In this document: one piece after another, positions 17,963-26,441 of the stretch
Layout: every line of letters begins with the position of its first letter
How positions within the stretch are numbered: position 1 is the first letter of the stretch
Assembly (NCBI RefSeq): GCF_014084105.1
Contig: NZ_CP048289.1
Coordinates: 6,953,922-7,017,921, forward strand
DNA length: 64,000 bases
From: Streptacidiphilus sp. P02-A3a
Lineage (GTDB): Bacteria; Actinomycetota; Actinomycetes; Streptomycetales; Streptomycetaceae
Direction of reading: 5' to 3'
Notes under the pieces: model-generated
What the model was told of the DNA's origin: nothing
Seen by the model: only the letters and a program-made list of their open reading frames with translations
Databases searched by the model: none
Program-made: the position numbers and the translations under genes

Positions 17963-18785
17963 GGGCGTTGGCCTGCAGGAAGGCGATCACGAGGGACGCC
18001 ACTTCGTCGGGGTGCTGCACGTGCGGGTAGTGGCCGGCCCCCTCGATCATCGTGAGGCGGGCGATTCCGGTCGGCATGGCGGCCACGATCGCCTCGCCCT
18101 CGGCTTGCGGGTCGGCCCAGTCGGGGTCGAGCGAGCCTTCGACGATCAAAGCCGGGCAGTGCACGTTCGCCAGTTGAGCGCCGGCGTCGGCCGGTGCGGC
18201 CTGGGTCATCTTCTGCAGTGCCTTCATCCGGCCGGGCTCGCGCAGCATGGCATCGATCCGGGCGAGGTCGGCGGTCCAGTCGGCCGGCTTCTTTCCGGGA
18301 CAGGCGAGGCCGAGGTAGCTCTTCCAGGACGCCAGGCTGCCGAGCATGGTGCCGATCATGCGGACCGTGCCCTTGCGGTAGCGGCTGACCCGCAGGTCAC
18401 CCAGCTTGAACGTCTGCTTGCGGGTGAACGGTGCCAGTTCGACGATGCCGGTGACCAGGTCGGGAGCCTGGGCGGCCACGATGGTGGCGGCACCGCCGGA
18501 GATCGAGTGGCCGACCAGTACCGCCGGACCTCCGAGTCGGCGGATCACCGCGATCAGATCGCCGGCGATGTCGGTGCGGGTGTAGGACGGCCACTGCGCG
18601 CTCGACTCGCCGCAACCGCGCAGGTCGACGACCGCGACCCGGTAGCCGGCCTCGACCAGTCGCGGCGTGACGAATCGGTATGCGTCGCGGTTGTTGCCGA
18701 TGCCCGGGACCAGGACGACCAGCGGCCCCCCGCCGGTCACCTCGTAGGCGATCTTTCCGTCGTCGACGGTGAGGTATTCAGTCAT
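17955..18785 (-). CDS. Alpha/beta hydrolase
   Basis: 276 residues from the ATG at 18785 (MTEYLTVDDGK); the frame extends 23 codons upstream over the operator, so the shorter start is preferred. The hydrolase fold is plain: oxyanion region VLVPGIGNN, nucleophile elbow GHSISGG (Ser near residue 101), acid in VEGSLDPDW and catalytic His in GAGHYPHVQHPDE. It is of the usual family length. It probably hydrolyses a small ester, lactone or similar cytosolic substrate; the substrate is unknown. It is the first gene of a two-gene operon with the overlapping TetR regulator, which probably controls it in response to a substrate-like ligand. Confidence 0.88.
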   Translation of the reverse strand: MTEYLTVDDGKIAYEVTGGGPLVVLVPGIGNNRDAYRFVTPRLVEAGYRVAVVDLRGCGESSAQWPSYTRTDIAGDLIAVIRRLGGPAVLVGHSISGGAATIVAAQAPDLVTGIVELAPFTRKQTFKLGDLRVSRYRKGTVRMIGTMLGSLASWKSYLGLACPGKKPADWTADLARIDAMLREPGRMKALQKMTQAAPADAGAQLANVHCPALIVEGSLDPDWADPQAEGEAIVAAMPTGIARLTMIEGAGHYPHVQHPDEVASLVIAFLQANARA

Positions 18786-18811
18786 TGCCGTGCTCCAGAT
18801 TGCTAGATGCG

Positions 18812-18826
18812 TTAGCTTTAAGCTAA
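18812..18826. promoter_or_regulatory. Putative TetR operator
   Basis: TTAGCTT-t-AAGCTAA is a perfect 7+7 palindrome 27 nt upstream of the hydrolase ATG. Its position over the likely promoter of the hydrolase-TetR operon fits autorepression. Confidence 0.6.
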
Positions 18827-18954
18827 TGGCATTAACCACGCCTGTCAAGATCACCCTGCGCGCACCGAGGCCGACCCTCCCGGGCGGCGTCTGCGGACTG
18901 CGCCTCCTGTCCCGCTCGGAAAGTCATCGCTACAGCTGAGCGATGTTGCCGGTA

Positions 18955-19022
18955 CAACGCCCACCGCGAACGGGCGATCAGAACCGTCCGCCACGAAGCC
19001 CTCGACCACGTCCTGGATGACT
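18955..19022 (+). pseudogene. Short integrase/transposase relic
   Basis: The frame AHRERAIRTVRHEALDHVL resembles the NAYAERWIRTVR block near the C-terminus of rve-type (IS3/IS481-like) integrases, then hits a stop. Nothing of the rest of the element remains recognisable. The call rests on about 19 residues. Confidence 0.3.
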
Positions 19023-19103
19023 GATGGCAAGGGGTTTCACGGGTTGGTGGCCTTCAACGTCACGTCCGAATGCCGCCAGTCATCGGATGACCTCGTCTGT
19101 TGA

Positions 19104-19883
19104 ATGGCCCTCATGAACAAAGCCAAAACCCTGACAACCAAAACGGCCCTGGTGACCGGCGCGAGCCGGGGCATCGGGCGTGCCACGGCTGAACGATTGG
19201 CCCGCGACGGTGCGCTGGTAGCAGTACATTTCGCCCGGAACGACGCTGCGGCCAAGCACGTTGTCGCCGACATCGAAGCCGACGGCGGCCAAGCCTTCGC
19301 CGTTCGTGGTGACCTCGGATCGACCGACTTTGCCGCCCTCCTGGACGACGTGGACGCGGGCTTCGCCAACCTCGGCGCTCCCGCCGGACTGGACATCCTC
19401 GTCAACAACGCCGGCACGACCGTCATGAAGGGCGTCGACACCATGACGCCCACGGAGTTCGACACCCTCTTCGCCACCAACGTGCGCGCCCCGTTCTTCC
19501 TGGTCCAAGGCGTCCTCGACCGGCTGCACGACGGCGGCCGCGTCGTCAACCTGTCCTCGGCCGTGACCCGGATCGCGATCCCCGACATCCTGGCCTACAC
19601 CATGACCAAAGGCGCCATCGACACCTTCACCCGCGTACTCGCCCAAGCCCTCGGCCCGCGCGGCATCACCGTCAACGCCGTAGCCCCCGGCTATGTACTG
19701 ACCGACATGAACGCCTGGCTCATCGAAAACCCCGACGGCCAGCGCGAAGCCTCGTCCAACGTCGCTCTCGGTCGCATCGGCCGCCCCGCCGACATCGCCG
19801 ACGTCGTCGCCTACCTCGTCAGCGACGACGCCCGCTGGATCACCGGCCAAACCCTCGACGCCAGCGGCGGCACCGCCCTCTAA
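19104..19883 (+). CDS. Short-chain dehydrogenase/reductase
   Basis: 259 residues; ATG at 19104, with an alternative ATG at 19113. Classical SDR motifs are present: NAD(P)-binding TGASRGIG near residue 19, NNAG near 104, catalytic Ser in NLSSAV, and YTMTKGA with the active Tyr and Lys. Closest in style to 3-oxoacyl-ACP reductase-like (FabG-type) enzymes, reducing a ketone or oxidising an alcohol in the cytosol; the substrate is unknown. The C-terminus ends DASGGTAL. The TAA stop is the first three bases of the terminal inverted repeat of the IS1182-like element, so the IS may have replaced the last few native codons. The active site is unaffected. Confidence 0.88.
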   Translation: MALMNKAKTLTTKTALVTGASRGIGRATAERLARDGALVAVHFARNDAAAKHVVADIEADGGQAFAVRGDLGSTDFAALLDDVDAGFANLGAPAGLDILVNNAGTTVMKGVDTMTPTEFDTLFATNVRAPFFLVQGVLDRLHDGGRVVNLSSAVTRIAIPDILAYTMTKGAIDTFTRVLAQALGPRGITVNAVAPGYVLTDMNAWLIENPDGQREASSNVALGRIGRPADIADVVAYLVSDDARWITGQTLDASGGTAL

Positions 19884-21714
19884 CTTGACTCTGTCGGTGA
19901 TCTTGGTGCTTCCCGGTGTGCGAGCGTGATCGGTGGGCATGCTCGGGCTGTTTCGTCGTCCGATTCAGCTGCCGAGGTGTTCGTTGTCGCTTCACCCTCG
20001 TTCCGGTGGGCAAGTCCCGTCTCTGACCGCGCAGATCGCCCGGGCGAGCAACCCGGGTGGTACGACGGCGATGTGGGTGCGGGACCGGCTGGACGGGCTG
20101 TGGTGCGATGAGGACTTCGCGGACTGGTATCCGCGCGACGGGCGTCCGGGGCTCTCGCCTGCCCAACTGGCTACCGTCTGCGTGCTGCAGTTCCTGCTTG
20201 GCCTGTCGGACCGGCAGGCAGCGGAGGCGGTCCGGTGCCGCATCGACTTCAAGTACGCGATGGCCATAGAGCTGGACGATCCCGGCTTCCACCACAGCGT
20301 GCTGGGCGACTTCCGCGAGCGCCTGGCCCAGGACGACCGAGCCGACCGGCTCCTGGACCTGGCGCTCGCCCGCCTGAAGGAGGCCGGCCTCGTGGGCGAG
20401 CGCACCACGCAGCGCACCGACTCCACCCACGTCCTGGCCGCGGTGCGTGACCTGACCCGACTCGAGCTCGTCACCGAGGCGGTCCGAGCCGCGCTCGAAG
20501 AAGTGGCCCGCACGGCCGGGCACCTACTGGTCGGCCTGGTCGACGAGGACTGGGGGCGTCGGTACGGCCGCCCGGTGCGTCTGGGCAAGAACCCCACCCG
20601 GCCCAAGACCCGGATCCTGGCCGCCGGCGACGATGCCTGTCGGCTGCTGGAGGTCCTCCAGCGCAGCGGGGCCGCCTACGGTTCCGGGCCGCAGGCCGAG
20701 GCCCTGCGGCAGATCGTGGTGCAGAACTACTACCGCGACGCGGCGGGCAGGCTGTGCTGGCGCACCGCCGAGGACGGCGGGCTGCCGCCCTCCTCCTCGG
20801 CGGTCGTCTCCCCCTACGACGTCACGGCGCGCTACGTGCGGCACGGGCACATCATCCGCTGGAAGGGCTTCGCCGCCCACCTGACCGAGACGTGCGCCTC
20901 CGACAGCGTCAACCTGATCACGGACGTGGCCACCACCTCGGCCGCCACCAACGACGGGCAGGCCCTGCCGGGCATCCACACCCGTTTGGCGCGTCGCGGA
21001 CTGCTGCCCGCCGAGCACCTGGTCGACGGCGGCTACACCTCCCTGGTCCACCTGGAACGAGCCGCCCGCGAACACGAGATCACCGTCACCGGGCCACTGC
21101 CGGGCAACCCCACCCGCCAGCACCGCAGGAGCGAGGGCTTCGACCGCGACGACTTCCACATCGACTTCGGCCGCCGACAAGTGACCTGCCCCCGGGGCCA
21201 GGTCAGCGCGGGCTGGCACGGCCCCTACCCGACCTCCTCACCCACCGCGGCACCCCTGATCGTGGCGCGATTCACCAAGGGCCAGTGCCAGCCGTGCCCG
21301 GATCGGCCTCGGTGCACCAGCTCCAGCGACGCCCGCAACGTGGGCTTTCCCCCACAGGAACTCCGTGACCTGCAAGTCCGCGTCCGCGCCGAGCAGCAGA
21401 CACCTGAATGGAAGGCCCGATACGCGGTCCGCTCCGGGGTGGAAGGCACCATCAACGAGTTCGCCCACGGCCACGGCATGCGCCGCTGCCGCTACCGAGG
21501 ACAGCCGAAAGCCCACCTGCAACACGTCCTCACAGCCATCGCCGTGAACATCGAACGACTCAGCAGCCAACCAGAGACCGAGAAACCCTCATCATCGAGA
21601 CCGCCCACCACCTTCCAGACCTTCCTGGACCAGCAGTCGATTCCCCGATCCAAGTCCTGGCGCACCCTCGGCACCTGACCTTGACCAACCAAGATCACCG
21701 ACAGAGTCAAGTTA
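19881..21714 (+). mobile_element. IS1182-family insertion sequence, apparently intact
   Basis: Bounded by perfect 27-bp inverted repeats at 19881-19907 and 21688-21714 (TAACTTGACTCTGTCGG at the outer left end). It carries one full-length transposase gene. No clear direct target duplication is visible outside the repeats. The left end overlaps the stop codon of the SDR gene; the right end is followed by a terminator and a tRNA fragment. Confidence 0.88.
19933..21678 (+). CDS. IS1182-family transposase
   Basis: 581 residues from a GTG at 19933, with an ATG two codons later. The N-terminal DUF772-like region has [22 protein letters not shown] and the [14 protein letters not shown] motif. The catalytic DDE region of IS4/IS1182 type follows: [10 protein letters not shown] near residue 163, LVDGGYTS near 360, and a C-terminal [13 protein letters not shown]-like segment ([20 protein letters not shown]). 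Length and motifs match complete family members and there is no frameshift, so the element is potentially active. It moves the IS by a cut-and-paste type reaction. Confidence 0.9.
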   Translation: MGMLGLFRRPIQLPRCSLSLHPRSGGQVPSLTAQIARASNPGGTTAMWVRDRLDGLWCDEDFADWYPRDGRPGLSPAQLATVCVLQFLLGLSDRQAAEAVRCRIDFKYAMAIELDDPGFHHSVLGDFRERLAQDDRADRLLDLALARLKEAGLVGERTTQRTDSTHVLAAVRDLTRLELVTEAVRAALEEVARTAGHLLVGLVDEDWGRRYGRPVRLGKNPTRPKTRILAAGDDACRLLEVLQRSGAAYGSGPQAEALRQIVVQNYYRDAAGRLCWRTAEDGGLPPSSSAVVSPYDVTARYVRHGHIIRWKGFAAHLTETCASDSVNLITDVATTSAATNDGQALPGIHTRLARRGLLPAEHLVDGGYTSLVHLERAAREHEITVTGPLPGNPTRQHRRSEGFDRDDFHIDFGRRQVTCPRGQVSAGWHGPYPTSSPTAAPLIVARFTKGQCQPCPDRPRCTSSSDARNVGFPPQELRDLQVRVRAEQQTPEWKARYAVRSGVEGTINEFAHGHGMRRCRYRGQPKAHLQHVLTAIAVNIERLSSQPETEKPSSSRPPTTFQTFLDQQSIPRSKSWRTLGT

Positions 21715-21795
21715 GCATCAAGGCTGAGCCAGCGCTGCGGGCGGTCGGGAAGAGCCAGGGTGGTTGCTGTACTTCCGTGCTGTACAACGCATCAA

Positions 21796-21825
21796 GGGCC
21801 GTATCGGATCTCTCCGATACGGCCC
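21796..21825 (-). terminator. 13-bp hairpin beside the tRNA fragment
   Basis: GGGCCGTATCGGA pairs perfectly with TCCGATACGGCCC around a TCTC loop. It sits just 3' of the minus-strand tRNA 3' half, where a tRNA terminator would be. Confidence 0.7.
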
Positions 21826-21835
21826 CTGACCTCGG

Positions 21836-21903
21836 GTCGGGGTGGCGGGATTTGAACCCACGGCCTCTTCGTCCCGAAGGACATCCCGACACGTTTTCAA
21901 CGT
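21836..21903 (-). other. 3' half of a class-II tRNA gene (attachment-site scar)
   Basis: On the minus strand an anticodon-loop-like TTGAAAA is followed by a variable-arm hairpin GTCC-TTCG-GGAC, the T-arm GTGGGTTCAAATCCCGC and an acceptor-like CACCCCGAC. The matching 5' acceptor and D-arm are absent upstream, so this is only the 3' portion. The long variable arm suggests a Ser- or Leu-type tRNA; identity is not certain. Integrative elements of actinomycetes insert in tRNA 3' ends and leave such copies at one junction. Confidence 0.65.
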
Positions 21904-22144
21904 CCAGTTTCGGCATAGATGCTGTTCAGGCCATTGGTCTGCGTTGGTCTCGCCTGGCTATACTTTCTTGATCCACTCCCCGTTCACTCCCCGCCCACTC
22001 CCGGGAAGTATGCGCCCGCCGTAGTCGGCCGTGGGCCCACAGCTCATCCGGGGTGAAGCGGCGGTCGAGCCCCGCCTCCTATGGTGGGCGAGGCCCCTTT
22101 TGCTTCGTGTCGCGGACGGCCGGAGATGGAGCGACCATGACCAC

Positions 22145-22393
22145 ATGTACGAACTCAAGGTGGAATACAGCGCCGCGCACCCGGACGATCCCCGCCCGAT
22201 GGACAAGTGGCACGTCACCGGGCCGCACGGAAAGACGCTGTGTGGCCTTGGGCTCAAAATGGACGCCGCGACGCGGCCCCTGCCAGCCAAACCGGGCGAG
22301 CCGTTGCTGCCGCAGAATAGCGAAGCCGTGCTGGTGGTCGAGGGCGTGCCTGTGTGCGATGCATGTCGCACGGGGTACAACGACGTGAGGTAG
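22145..22393 (+). CDS. Small cysteine-containing hypothetical protein
   Basis: 82 residues from the ATG at 22145 (MYELKVEYSAAHPDDP). I do not recognise a family. It has three cysteines, one in LCGLGLKM and a CDAC pair near the C-terminus, which could bind a metal, although a fourth ligand is unclear. A GGAG lies about 13 nt upstream. Upstream in-frame codons exist but lie in DNA without coding character. It sits just inside the tRNA-derived attachment scar, so it may be cargo or a remnant of a lost integrative element; that is inference. Confidence 0.55.
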   Translation: MYELKVEYSAAHPDDPRPMDKWHVTGPHGKTLCGLGLKMDAATRPLPAKPGEPLLPQNSEAVLVVEGVPVCDACRTGYNDVR

Positions 22394-22759
22394 GGCCCCG
22401 GTTTCGCCATCCGCTCCTGACTATGGGCCTGGGCGGACCACGCCGACGGGCGGTCCAGCGAACGAAGCTTCATGGAGTTGGCAGGCCGACTACATGCCTG
22501 GACTGAGTCTCGGAAGATCGCACGCCAGGCCAGCCGTTCCGGTGTATCCGAAATGGACGCCAGGGTGATCACTGGAATCAACTACAGCAGTAGCGGGCAG
22601 ACGAACGCGCCAACCGCCCCGCATGACGTACAACGCGCTGCCCAAGTCATCCCCGGATATTTCTGCATCGACGAAATCACCCACTCGGACCCTTTCGGCT
22701 GGCAAGGGAACCTTTGGCTTGCGAAGGTGAAGTCAATCGCTAGCACTCCGAGGTGTGTC
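22394..22759. other. 366-nt stretch without a recognisable gene
   Basis: The frame of the following MmpS-like gene stays open for 96 codons upstream here, but the residues are not family-like and the ribosome site is at the downstream ATG. No repeats or RNA features seen. Confidence 0.4.
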
Positions 22760-23311
22760 ATGACCGACCAGCAGCCCCAGCCACAGGAGCCCTCGACCCC
22801 GCAAGGGCCCTCGCAGAAATCATGGCAGCAGTCACCTCAACAATGGCCACAGCAGTCGTCCCAGCAGTGGCAGCAGGCCGGTGGGGGGTCACAAGGACCA
22901 CCGCAGAAACAACCACGCAATAAGTGGAAAATCGGCTGCCTGGGTTGTGGCGGGCTGGTCGTCCTCATCGGGATCATCGTTACTGTCGTCGTCGCCACGA
23001 GCGTCAGTCACGAGGCAAGCAAGAAAGTGACGATCACTTATCAAGTGACCGGTACAGCAAATGGCGTCACGATCTCCTACAGCAACTGGCAGGACAATAA
23101 TTGGTCCACCAGCCAGTCAACGGTCGCCACGCTTCCATGGAACAAGGAAATTACTTCGAGTGGCCTCGTCAAGGGCGGTGAACTCACGGTTTCTACCGGA
23201 GCAACAGGCGGAACGGTCAACTGTTCCGTCACTGTGGGAAATGGCAGTCCGAAGACGGCTACAGCTTCAGGTGCGTACGCAATTGCCAGTTGCAGCGGAT
23301 TTGGCTCCTAA
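22760..23311 (+). CDS. MmpS-like membrane-anchored protein
   Basis: 183 residues from the ATG at 22760, preceded by GAGGTG. Residues 1-65 are Gln/Pro/Ser-rich and cytoplasmic, followed by a basic patch (KQPRNKWK) and a single membrane helix about 70-95 (CLGCGGLVVLIGIIVTVVV). The extracellular part has the MmpS-type beta fold: VTITYQVTGTANGVTISYSN, then LPWNKEI and a conserved Cys pair (NCSVTV, ASCSGF) that could form a disulfide. MmpS proteins partner RND transporters in mycobacteria; streptomycete relatives are of unknown function. No MmpL partner is nearby. The IS5-type element begins at the base after its stop codon. Confidence 0.75.
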   Translation: MTDQQPQPQEPSTPQGPSQKSWQQSPQQWPQQSSQQWQQAGGGSQGPPQKQPRNKWKIGCLGCGGLVVLIGIIVTVVVATSVSHEASKKVTITYQVTGTANGVTISYSNWQDNNWSTSQSTVATLPWNKEITSSGLVKGGELTVSTGATGGTVNCSVTVGNGSPKTATASGAYAIASCSGFGS

Positions 23312-24191
23312 CTAAGGCTTGTCCCGTAACCTCTGGTCGGGATGGGATGATCATGGTGTGGCTGGTGTGATCACGGCGTCGGAGCCGTCGTGGATAGCCC
23401 CGTTCACCGGGTTGAGTCCTCGTTCGTTCGGGAAGCTGCTCGCGGCTCTGCGTCGCGAGGGGTCGACGCCCCCAGGCCGGGCAGGCCGTGGTCGTTGTCG
23501 CTGGAGGACCGCGTTCTGCTGGTGGCCGCCTACTGGCGGACCAACTTGATGCTTCGCCAGCTGGCGCCGCTGTTTGGCGTCTCCAAGTCCGCGGCCGGCC
23601 GGATCATCGACCAACTCGGACCCCAACTCGCCCTCAAGCAGCGGCAGCGGTTCCGCAAAAACACCGTGCTCATCGTGGACGGGATCCTGGTACCCACCGC
23701 GACCACAGCATCGCCGAGCAGACCAAGAACTACCGCTACTCCACCAACCACCAGGTCGTCATCGACGCCGACACCCGCCTGGTCGTCGCGATCGGCAAGC
23801 CGCTGCCGGGCAACCGCCACGACAGCCGGGCCTGGAGCGAGTCCGGCGCCAAAGCCGCCGTCAGACGCACCATGACCATCGCCGACGGCGGCTACCAGGG
23901 CACCGGCCTCCTCATCCCGCACCGCCGCCCCACCGGCGAAGAACTACCCGACTGGAAGAAGGACCACAACCACTCCCACAAACAGGTCCGCACCCGCGTC
24001 GAACACGTCTTCGCCCGCATGAAGAACTGGAAAATCCTCCGCGACTGCCGCCTCGAAGGCGACGGCGTCCACCACGCCATCCTCGGCATCGCCCACCTCC
24101 ACAACCTCGCCCAGGCCGCATAACCACCCCGGCAGTCGAGGGATCGGCACACCCACAACGACACCATGATCGATTACGGGACAAGCCTTAG
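23312..24191 (+). mobile_element. IS5-family insertion sequence with broken transposase
   Basis: Perfect 18-bp inverted repeats (CTAAGGCTTGTCCCGTAA and its complement) at 23312-23329 and 24174-24191 bound an 880-bp element. The single transposase gene carries frameshifts. The left end abuts the MmpS-like stop codon. No unambiguous target duplication. Confidence 0.85.
23367..24123 (+). pseudogene. IS5-family (DDE_Tnp_4 type) transposase, two frameshifts
   Basis: Three consecutive frames make one transposase. From the GTG at 23367: VITASEPSWIAPFTGLSPR to LRREG. A shift near 23462 leads to PRPGRPWSLSLEDRVLLVAA through the VDG acid to LVPT. A second shift near 23695 leads to RDHSIAEQTKNYRYSTNH through IADGGYQGT and RVEHVFARMKNWKILRDCR. 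At the second site one C appears to be missing from a CCCACCCGCGAC-like run. The catalytic acids are all still encoded, but in different frames. Some IS5 relatives use programmed frameshifting, but two sites make plain inactivation more likely. Confidence 0.8.
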
Positions 24192-24264
24192 CTAGATCAT
24201 TGATCCCACCGGTTGGCTGCACGCATGAGAGGAGGGAGTCGACAGTCAGGTGGTGACCGCCGGA

Positions 24265-24480
24265 CATGGACTCCCTCGCGACCGCACTCACCGCAGGACA
24301 GGCGACCTGCTGAAGGGTTCGCGGCAACTCCCCCCGTGGCGGCCGACGGTCGGCACAGCACTGCGCCACCCACCGCCAGGGCAAGCCGTTCCGGTACTTC
24401 GCCTTGGCGCGCTGGGGGCGCCTGTGCCCCCCTGCTTCAGCCGGGAAGGCACCAGGCCCCCAGGGGCGTCGGTACGAGGA
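24265..24480 (+). pseudogene. Relic of another transposase N-terminus
   Basis: Fragments in shifting frames match the opening of a DDE transposase family common in streptomycetes: MDSLATALT, then RTGDLLKGSRQLPPWRPTVG, then FRYFALARWGRL. No catalytic part remains. It ends against the 3' end of the GAF-ANTAR operon. Recognition is by pattern memory. Confidence 0.4.
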
Positions 24481-24484
24481 GGGG

Positions 24485-25243
24485 TCAGTGCCGCGATCGG
24501 GGCTCGGGCGAGCGTGGGATCCGGTCGGTGTCGAACGCGCCGTCGGCGATCTGCCGGGCCAGGTGGGAGAGCTGGTGGTGGTTGGCACGGGCGTAGGTGC
24601 GGAAAGCGGTGAACGCCTCGTCGGCGGTGACCTGCCAACGCTCGGCCAGGATGCCCTTGACCTGCTCCAGGACGATACGGCTGGTGAGCGCGTACTGGAG
24701 CTGTCCACGCTCGACTTCGCTGTGGGCGAGCGTGCGCTGCTGCAGTATCGCGATGGTGGCCACGTCCGCCAGCGCCTGGGCCAACGTGATGTCCTCCTCG
24801 CTCAACACGTTGTCCTTGGTCTGGAACAGACCAAGGACGCCGATGACCCGACCGCGCAGCCGCAGTGGAATGGCGTTGGTGGAGGAGAAGCCCGACCGGC
24901 GGGCGACGGGAGTGAACTGGGGCCACCGCCCGACGGCGTCCGCGTCGCCGAGGCTGATGTTGGTGCGCGGCTGGCCGCTCTGGTAGCACTCCACGCACGG
25001 GCCCTGGTCGTGCTGCAAGGCGAAGAGCTCCAGCAGCCTGGTGTGCTCGTCCGAGGCAGCCAGGACCTGTAGCAGCTCGTGCTCGTCGGCCAGCAGGACC
25101 CCGCAGGCGGCCACGTCCAGCAGTTCCACACAGCGCACGGACAACTGCTGGAGGAAGTCGATGAGGTCGAAGTCGGCGATCAGGGAGTCGGCGACTTCCA
25201 CGAAGACCTTCGTGAGCTGCTGTTCGCGGGTCATGGCGATCAT
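24485..25243 (-). CDS. GAF and ANTAR domain regulator
   Basis: 252 residues. Residues about 20-165 form a GAF sensor (CVELLDVAACGVLLAD, GPCVECYQSG, AIPLRLRGRVIGVLGLF). Residues about 175-235 form an ANTAR domain (LTSRIVLEQVKGILAERWQVTADEAF). ANTAR proteins bind paired hairpins in nascent RNA and act as antiterminators; the GAF part senses a small ligand or redox state. Its start overlaps the stop of the upstream GAF-ANTAR gene by 4 nt (ATGA), so the two are translationally coupled and may form a heteromer. It is third in a STAS/GAF-ANTAR/GAF-ANTAR operon. Confidence 0.9.
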   Translation of the reverse strand: MIAMTREQQLTKVFVEVADSLIADFDLIDFLQQLSVRCVELLDVAACGVLLADEHELLQVLAASDEHTRLLELFALQHDQGPCVECYQSGQPRTNISLGDADAVGRWPQFTPVARRSGFSSTNAIPLRLRGRVIGVLGLFQTKDNVLSEEDITLAQALADVATIAILQQRTLAHSEVERGQLQYALTSRIVLEQVKGILAERWQVTADEAFTAFRTYARANHHQLSHLARQIADGAFDTDRIPRSPEPRSRH

Positions 25244-25986
25244 TCCTTGTCTGCGGCAGGCGGAGTCGGGGCATGTCCGTTGGTACCGATGTCCAGGCGC
25301 AACCGCCGGTCGACGATGTCCTGGGCTACCTCGGTGATAGGTCGGCTCATGCCGTAGGCGTGGGCGCGGAGCCGCAGCAGGGCCTGCGTCAGGGGCAGCG
25401 CGAGTTGGACGCTGAGCATTCCGGTGGCCTGGTGGATGACGGCGTGCTGCAGGGTGTGCGGTGGAGCGAAGGGAAGCAGGTCGGTGGCGTGGTCGGTGCC
25501 GTTCAGGCAGCGGGTGGTCAGCATCGAGGCCAGGGCCAGGGCGTCCTCGACCTGCTGGCCGGCCATGGGGCCCGGGATGCTGCGAACGCCGGTCATCACG
25601 CCCACCCGTAGCGCGCCCAGCCCCATCGGGAAGCAGAACACCGCGCGGACGTCCAGATCGGGCGCTTCGGCGGCCAGGACCGGCCAGCGGTCCTGGCGGA
25701 CCCGGGCCAGGTCCGCGATGGTGACCAGCCCTCCGGTGCGCAGCGCGTCATGCCCCGGGCCCTGGCCGAGGGTGAGTTGCAGGTCCTCGAAGTGCCGACC
25801 GATCTCGGCGGAGCACCACAGCAGCTCTGTGGTACCGGACCCGGTGACCAGGGATACCGCGAGGCTGTCCACACCGAGCGCCGACGCCCCAGCGGCAACG
25901 ACTTCGTCAGCGGCCTCCAGCCGGTCGTTCAGCAGGAGCCGCAGGACTTCGGCCATGGCGGGGCTGGTCATCCGCTGTGACGGCAT
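25240..25986 (-). CDS. GAF and ANTAR domain regulator, second copy
   Basis: 248 residues. The N-terminal GAF domain (about 15-165) has the same GQGPGHDALRTGG layout as its neighbour but diverged binding residues. The ANTAR domain lies at about 175-230 (LQHAVIHQATGMLSVQLALPLTQALLRLRAHAYG). It starts inside the last 19 nt of the STAS gene and ends overlapping the next GAF-ANTAR gene, so all three are one operon. The two GAF-ANTAR proteins are not close duplicates, which suggests distinct signals or RNA targets. Confidence 0.88.
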   Translation of the reverse strand: MPSQRMTSPAMAEVLRLLLNDRLEAADEVVAAGASALGVDSLAVSLVTGSGTTELLWCSAEIGRHFEDLQLTLGQGPGHDALRTGGLVTIADLARVRQDRWPVLAAEAPDLDVRAVFCFPMGLGALRVGVMTGVRSIPGPMAGQQVEDALALASMLTTRCLNGTDHATDLLPFAPPHTLQHAVIHQATGMLSVQLALPLTQALLRLRAHAYGMSRPITEVAQDIVDRRLRLDIGTNGHAPTPPAADKE

Positions 25987-26441
25987 CGTGGAGCACGTCG
26001 CCGCAGGCGCTGATGGTGTCCGCGCGCGTCGTCCGGCATCCCCGAGCGCAAGACCGAGGAGGCAGATCCACTCAGGGCGAGGGCGGGGGCGAGGGCGAGG
26101 GTGGGGGTGGGGGCGGACCTGGTCGTCAGGGACAGGACGGCACCGGTGCCGGTCAGGTCCACCAGTCGGATCAGCGTGGGGTCGGGATCGTGCAGGCGCA
26201 GGACCACACCGTCGGTCCGCGCCAGCCTGGTGACGGCGAGGAACGTGTTCAGGCCGCTGACGTCGCAGAAGGTCAGTCCGGTCAGGTCGACATCGATGAT
26301 GCGCATCCCCTCGCGCAGGCAGTTTTCGATCATGCTACGCAGAGCAGGCTCGGTGTCCAGGTCGAGTTCACCCGCCATGACGATGGTCGACTGGCTGCCG
26401 CGATCCGTCCGATCAAGGTTCAATCCGTACTGAGTGGGCAT
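25968..26441 (-). CDS. STAS-domain anti-sigma factor antagonist
   Basis: 157 residues. The STAS fold covers about 1-105: STIVMAGELDLDTEPAL, then IDVDLTGLTFCDVSGLNTFL, whose Ser in DVSGLN is the site phosphorylated by anti-sigma kinases in this family. The last 50 residues are low-complexity (TPTLALAPALALS) from a G-rich repeat and are probably disordered. First gene of the operon with two GAF-ANTAR regulators; no anti-sigma kinase or sigma factor gene is adjacent, so its partner is encoded elsewhere. Confidence 0.85.
   Translation of the reverse strand: MPTQYGLNLDRTDRGSQSTIVMAGELDLDTEPALRSMIENCLREGMRIIDVDLTGLTFCDVSGLNTFLAVTRLARTDGVVLRLHDPDPTLIRLVDLTGTGAVLSLTTRSAPTPTLALAPALALSGSASSVLRSGMPDDARGHHQRLRRRAPRCRHSG

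Noticed and set aside
21707-21916. Apparent small proteins over the tRNA fragment (with GRRGRGFKSRHPD or DEEAVGSNPATPT)
   Set aside because: These are well-known translation artefacts of tRNA T-arm sequence, not genes.
21836-21960. A complete tRNA gene
   Set aside because: No 5' acceptor strand or D-arm complementary to the 3' half is present upstream.
22472-22759. Extended N-terminus of the MmpS-like protein
   Set aside because: The ribosome site and the family-like sequence both start at 22760.
26040-26115. A functional G-quadruplex or regulatory repeat in the G-rich run
   Set aside because: It lies within the coding tail of the STAS gene and is a low-complexity codon repeat; no independent evidence of function.
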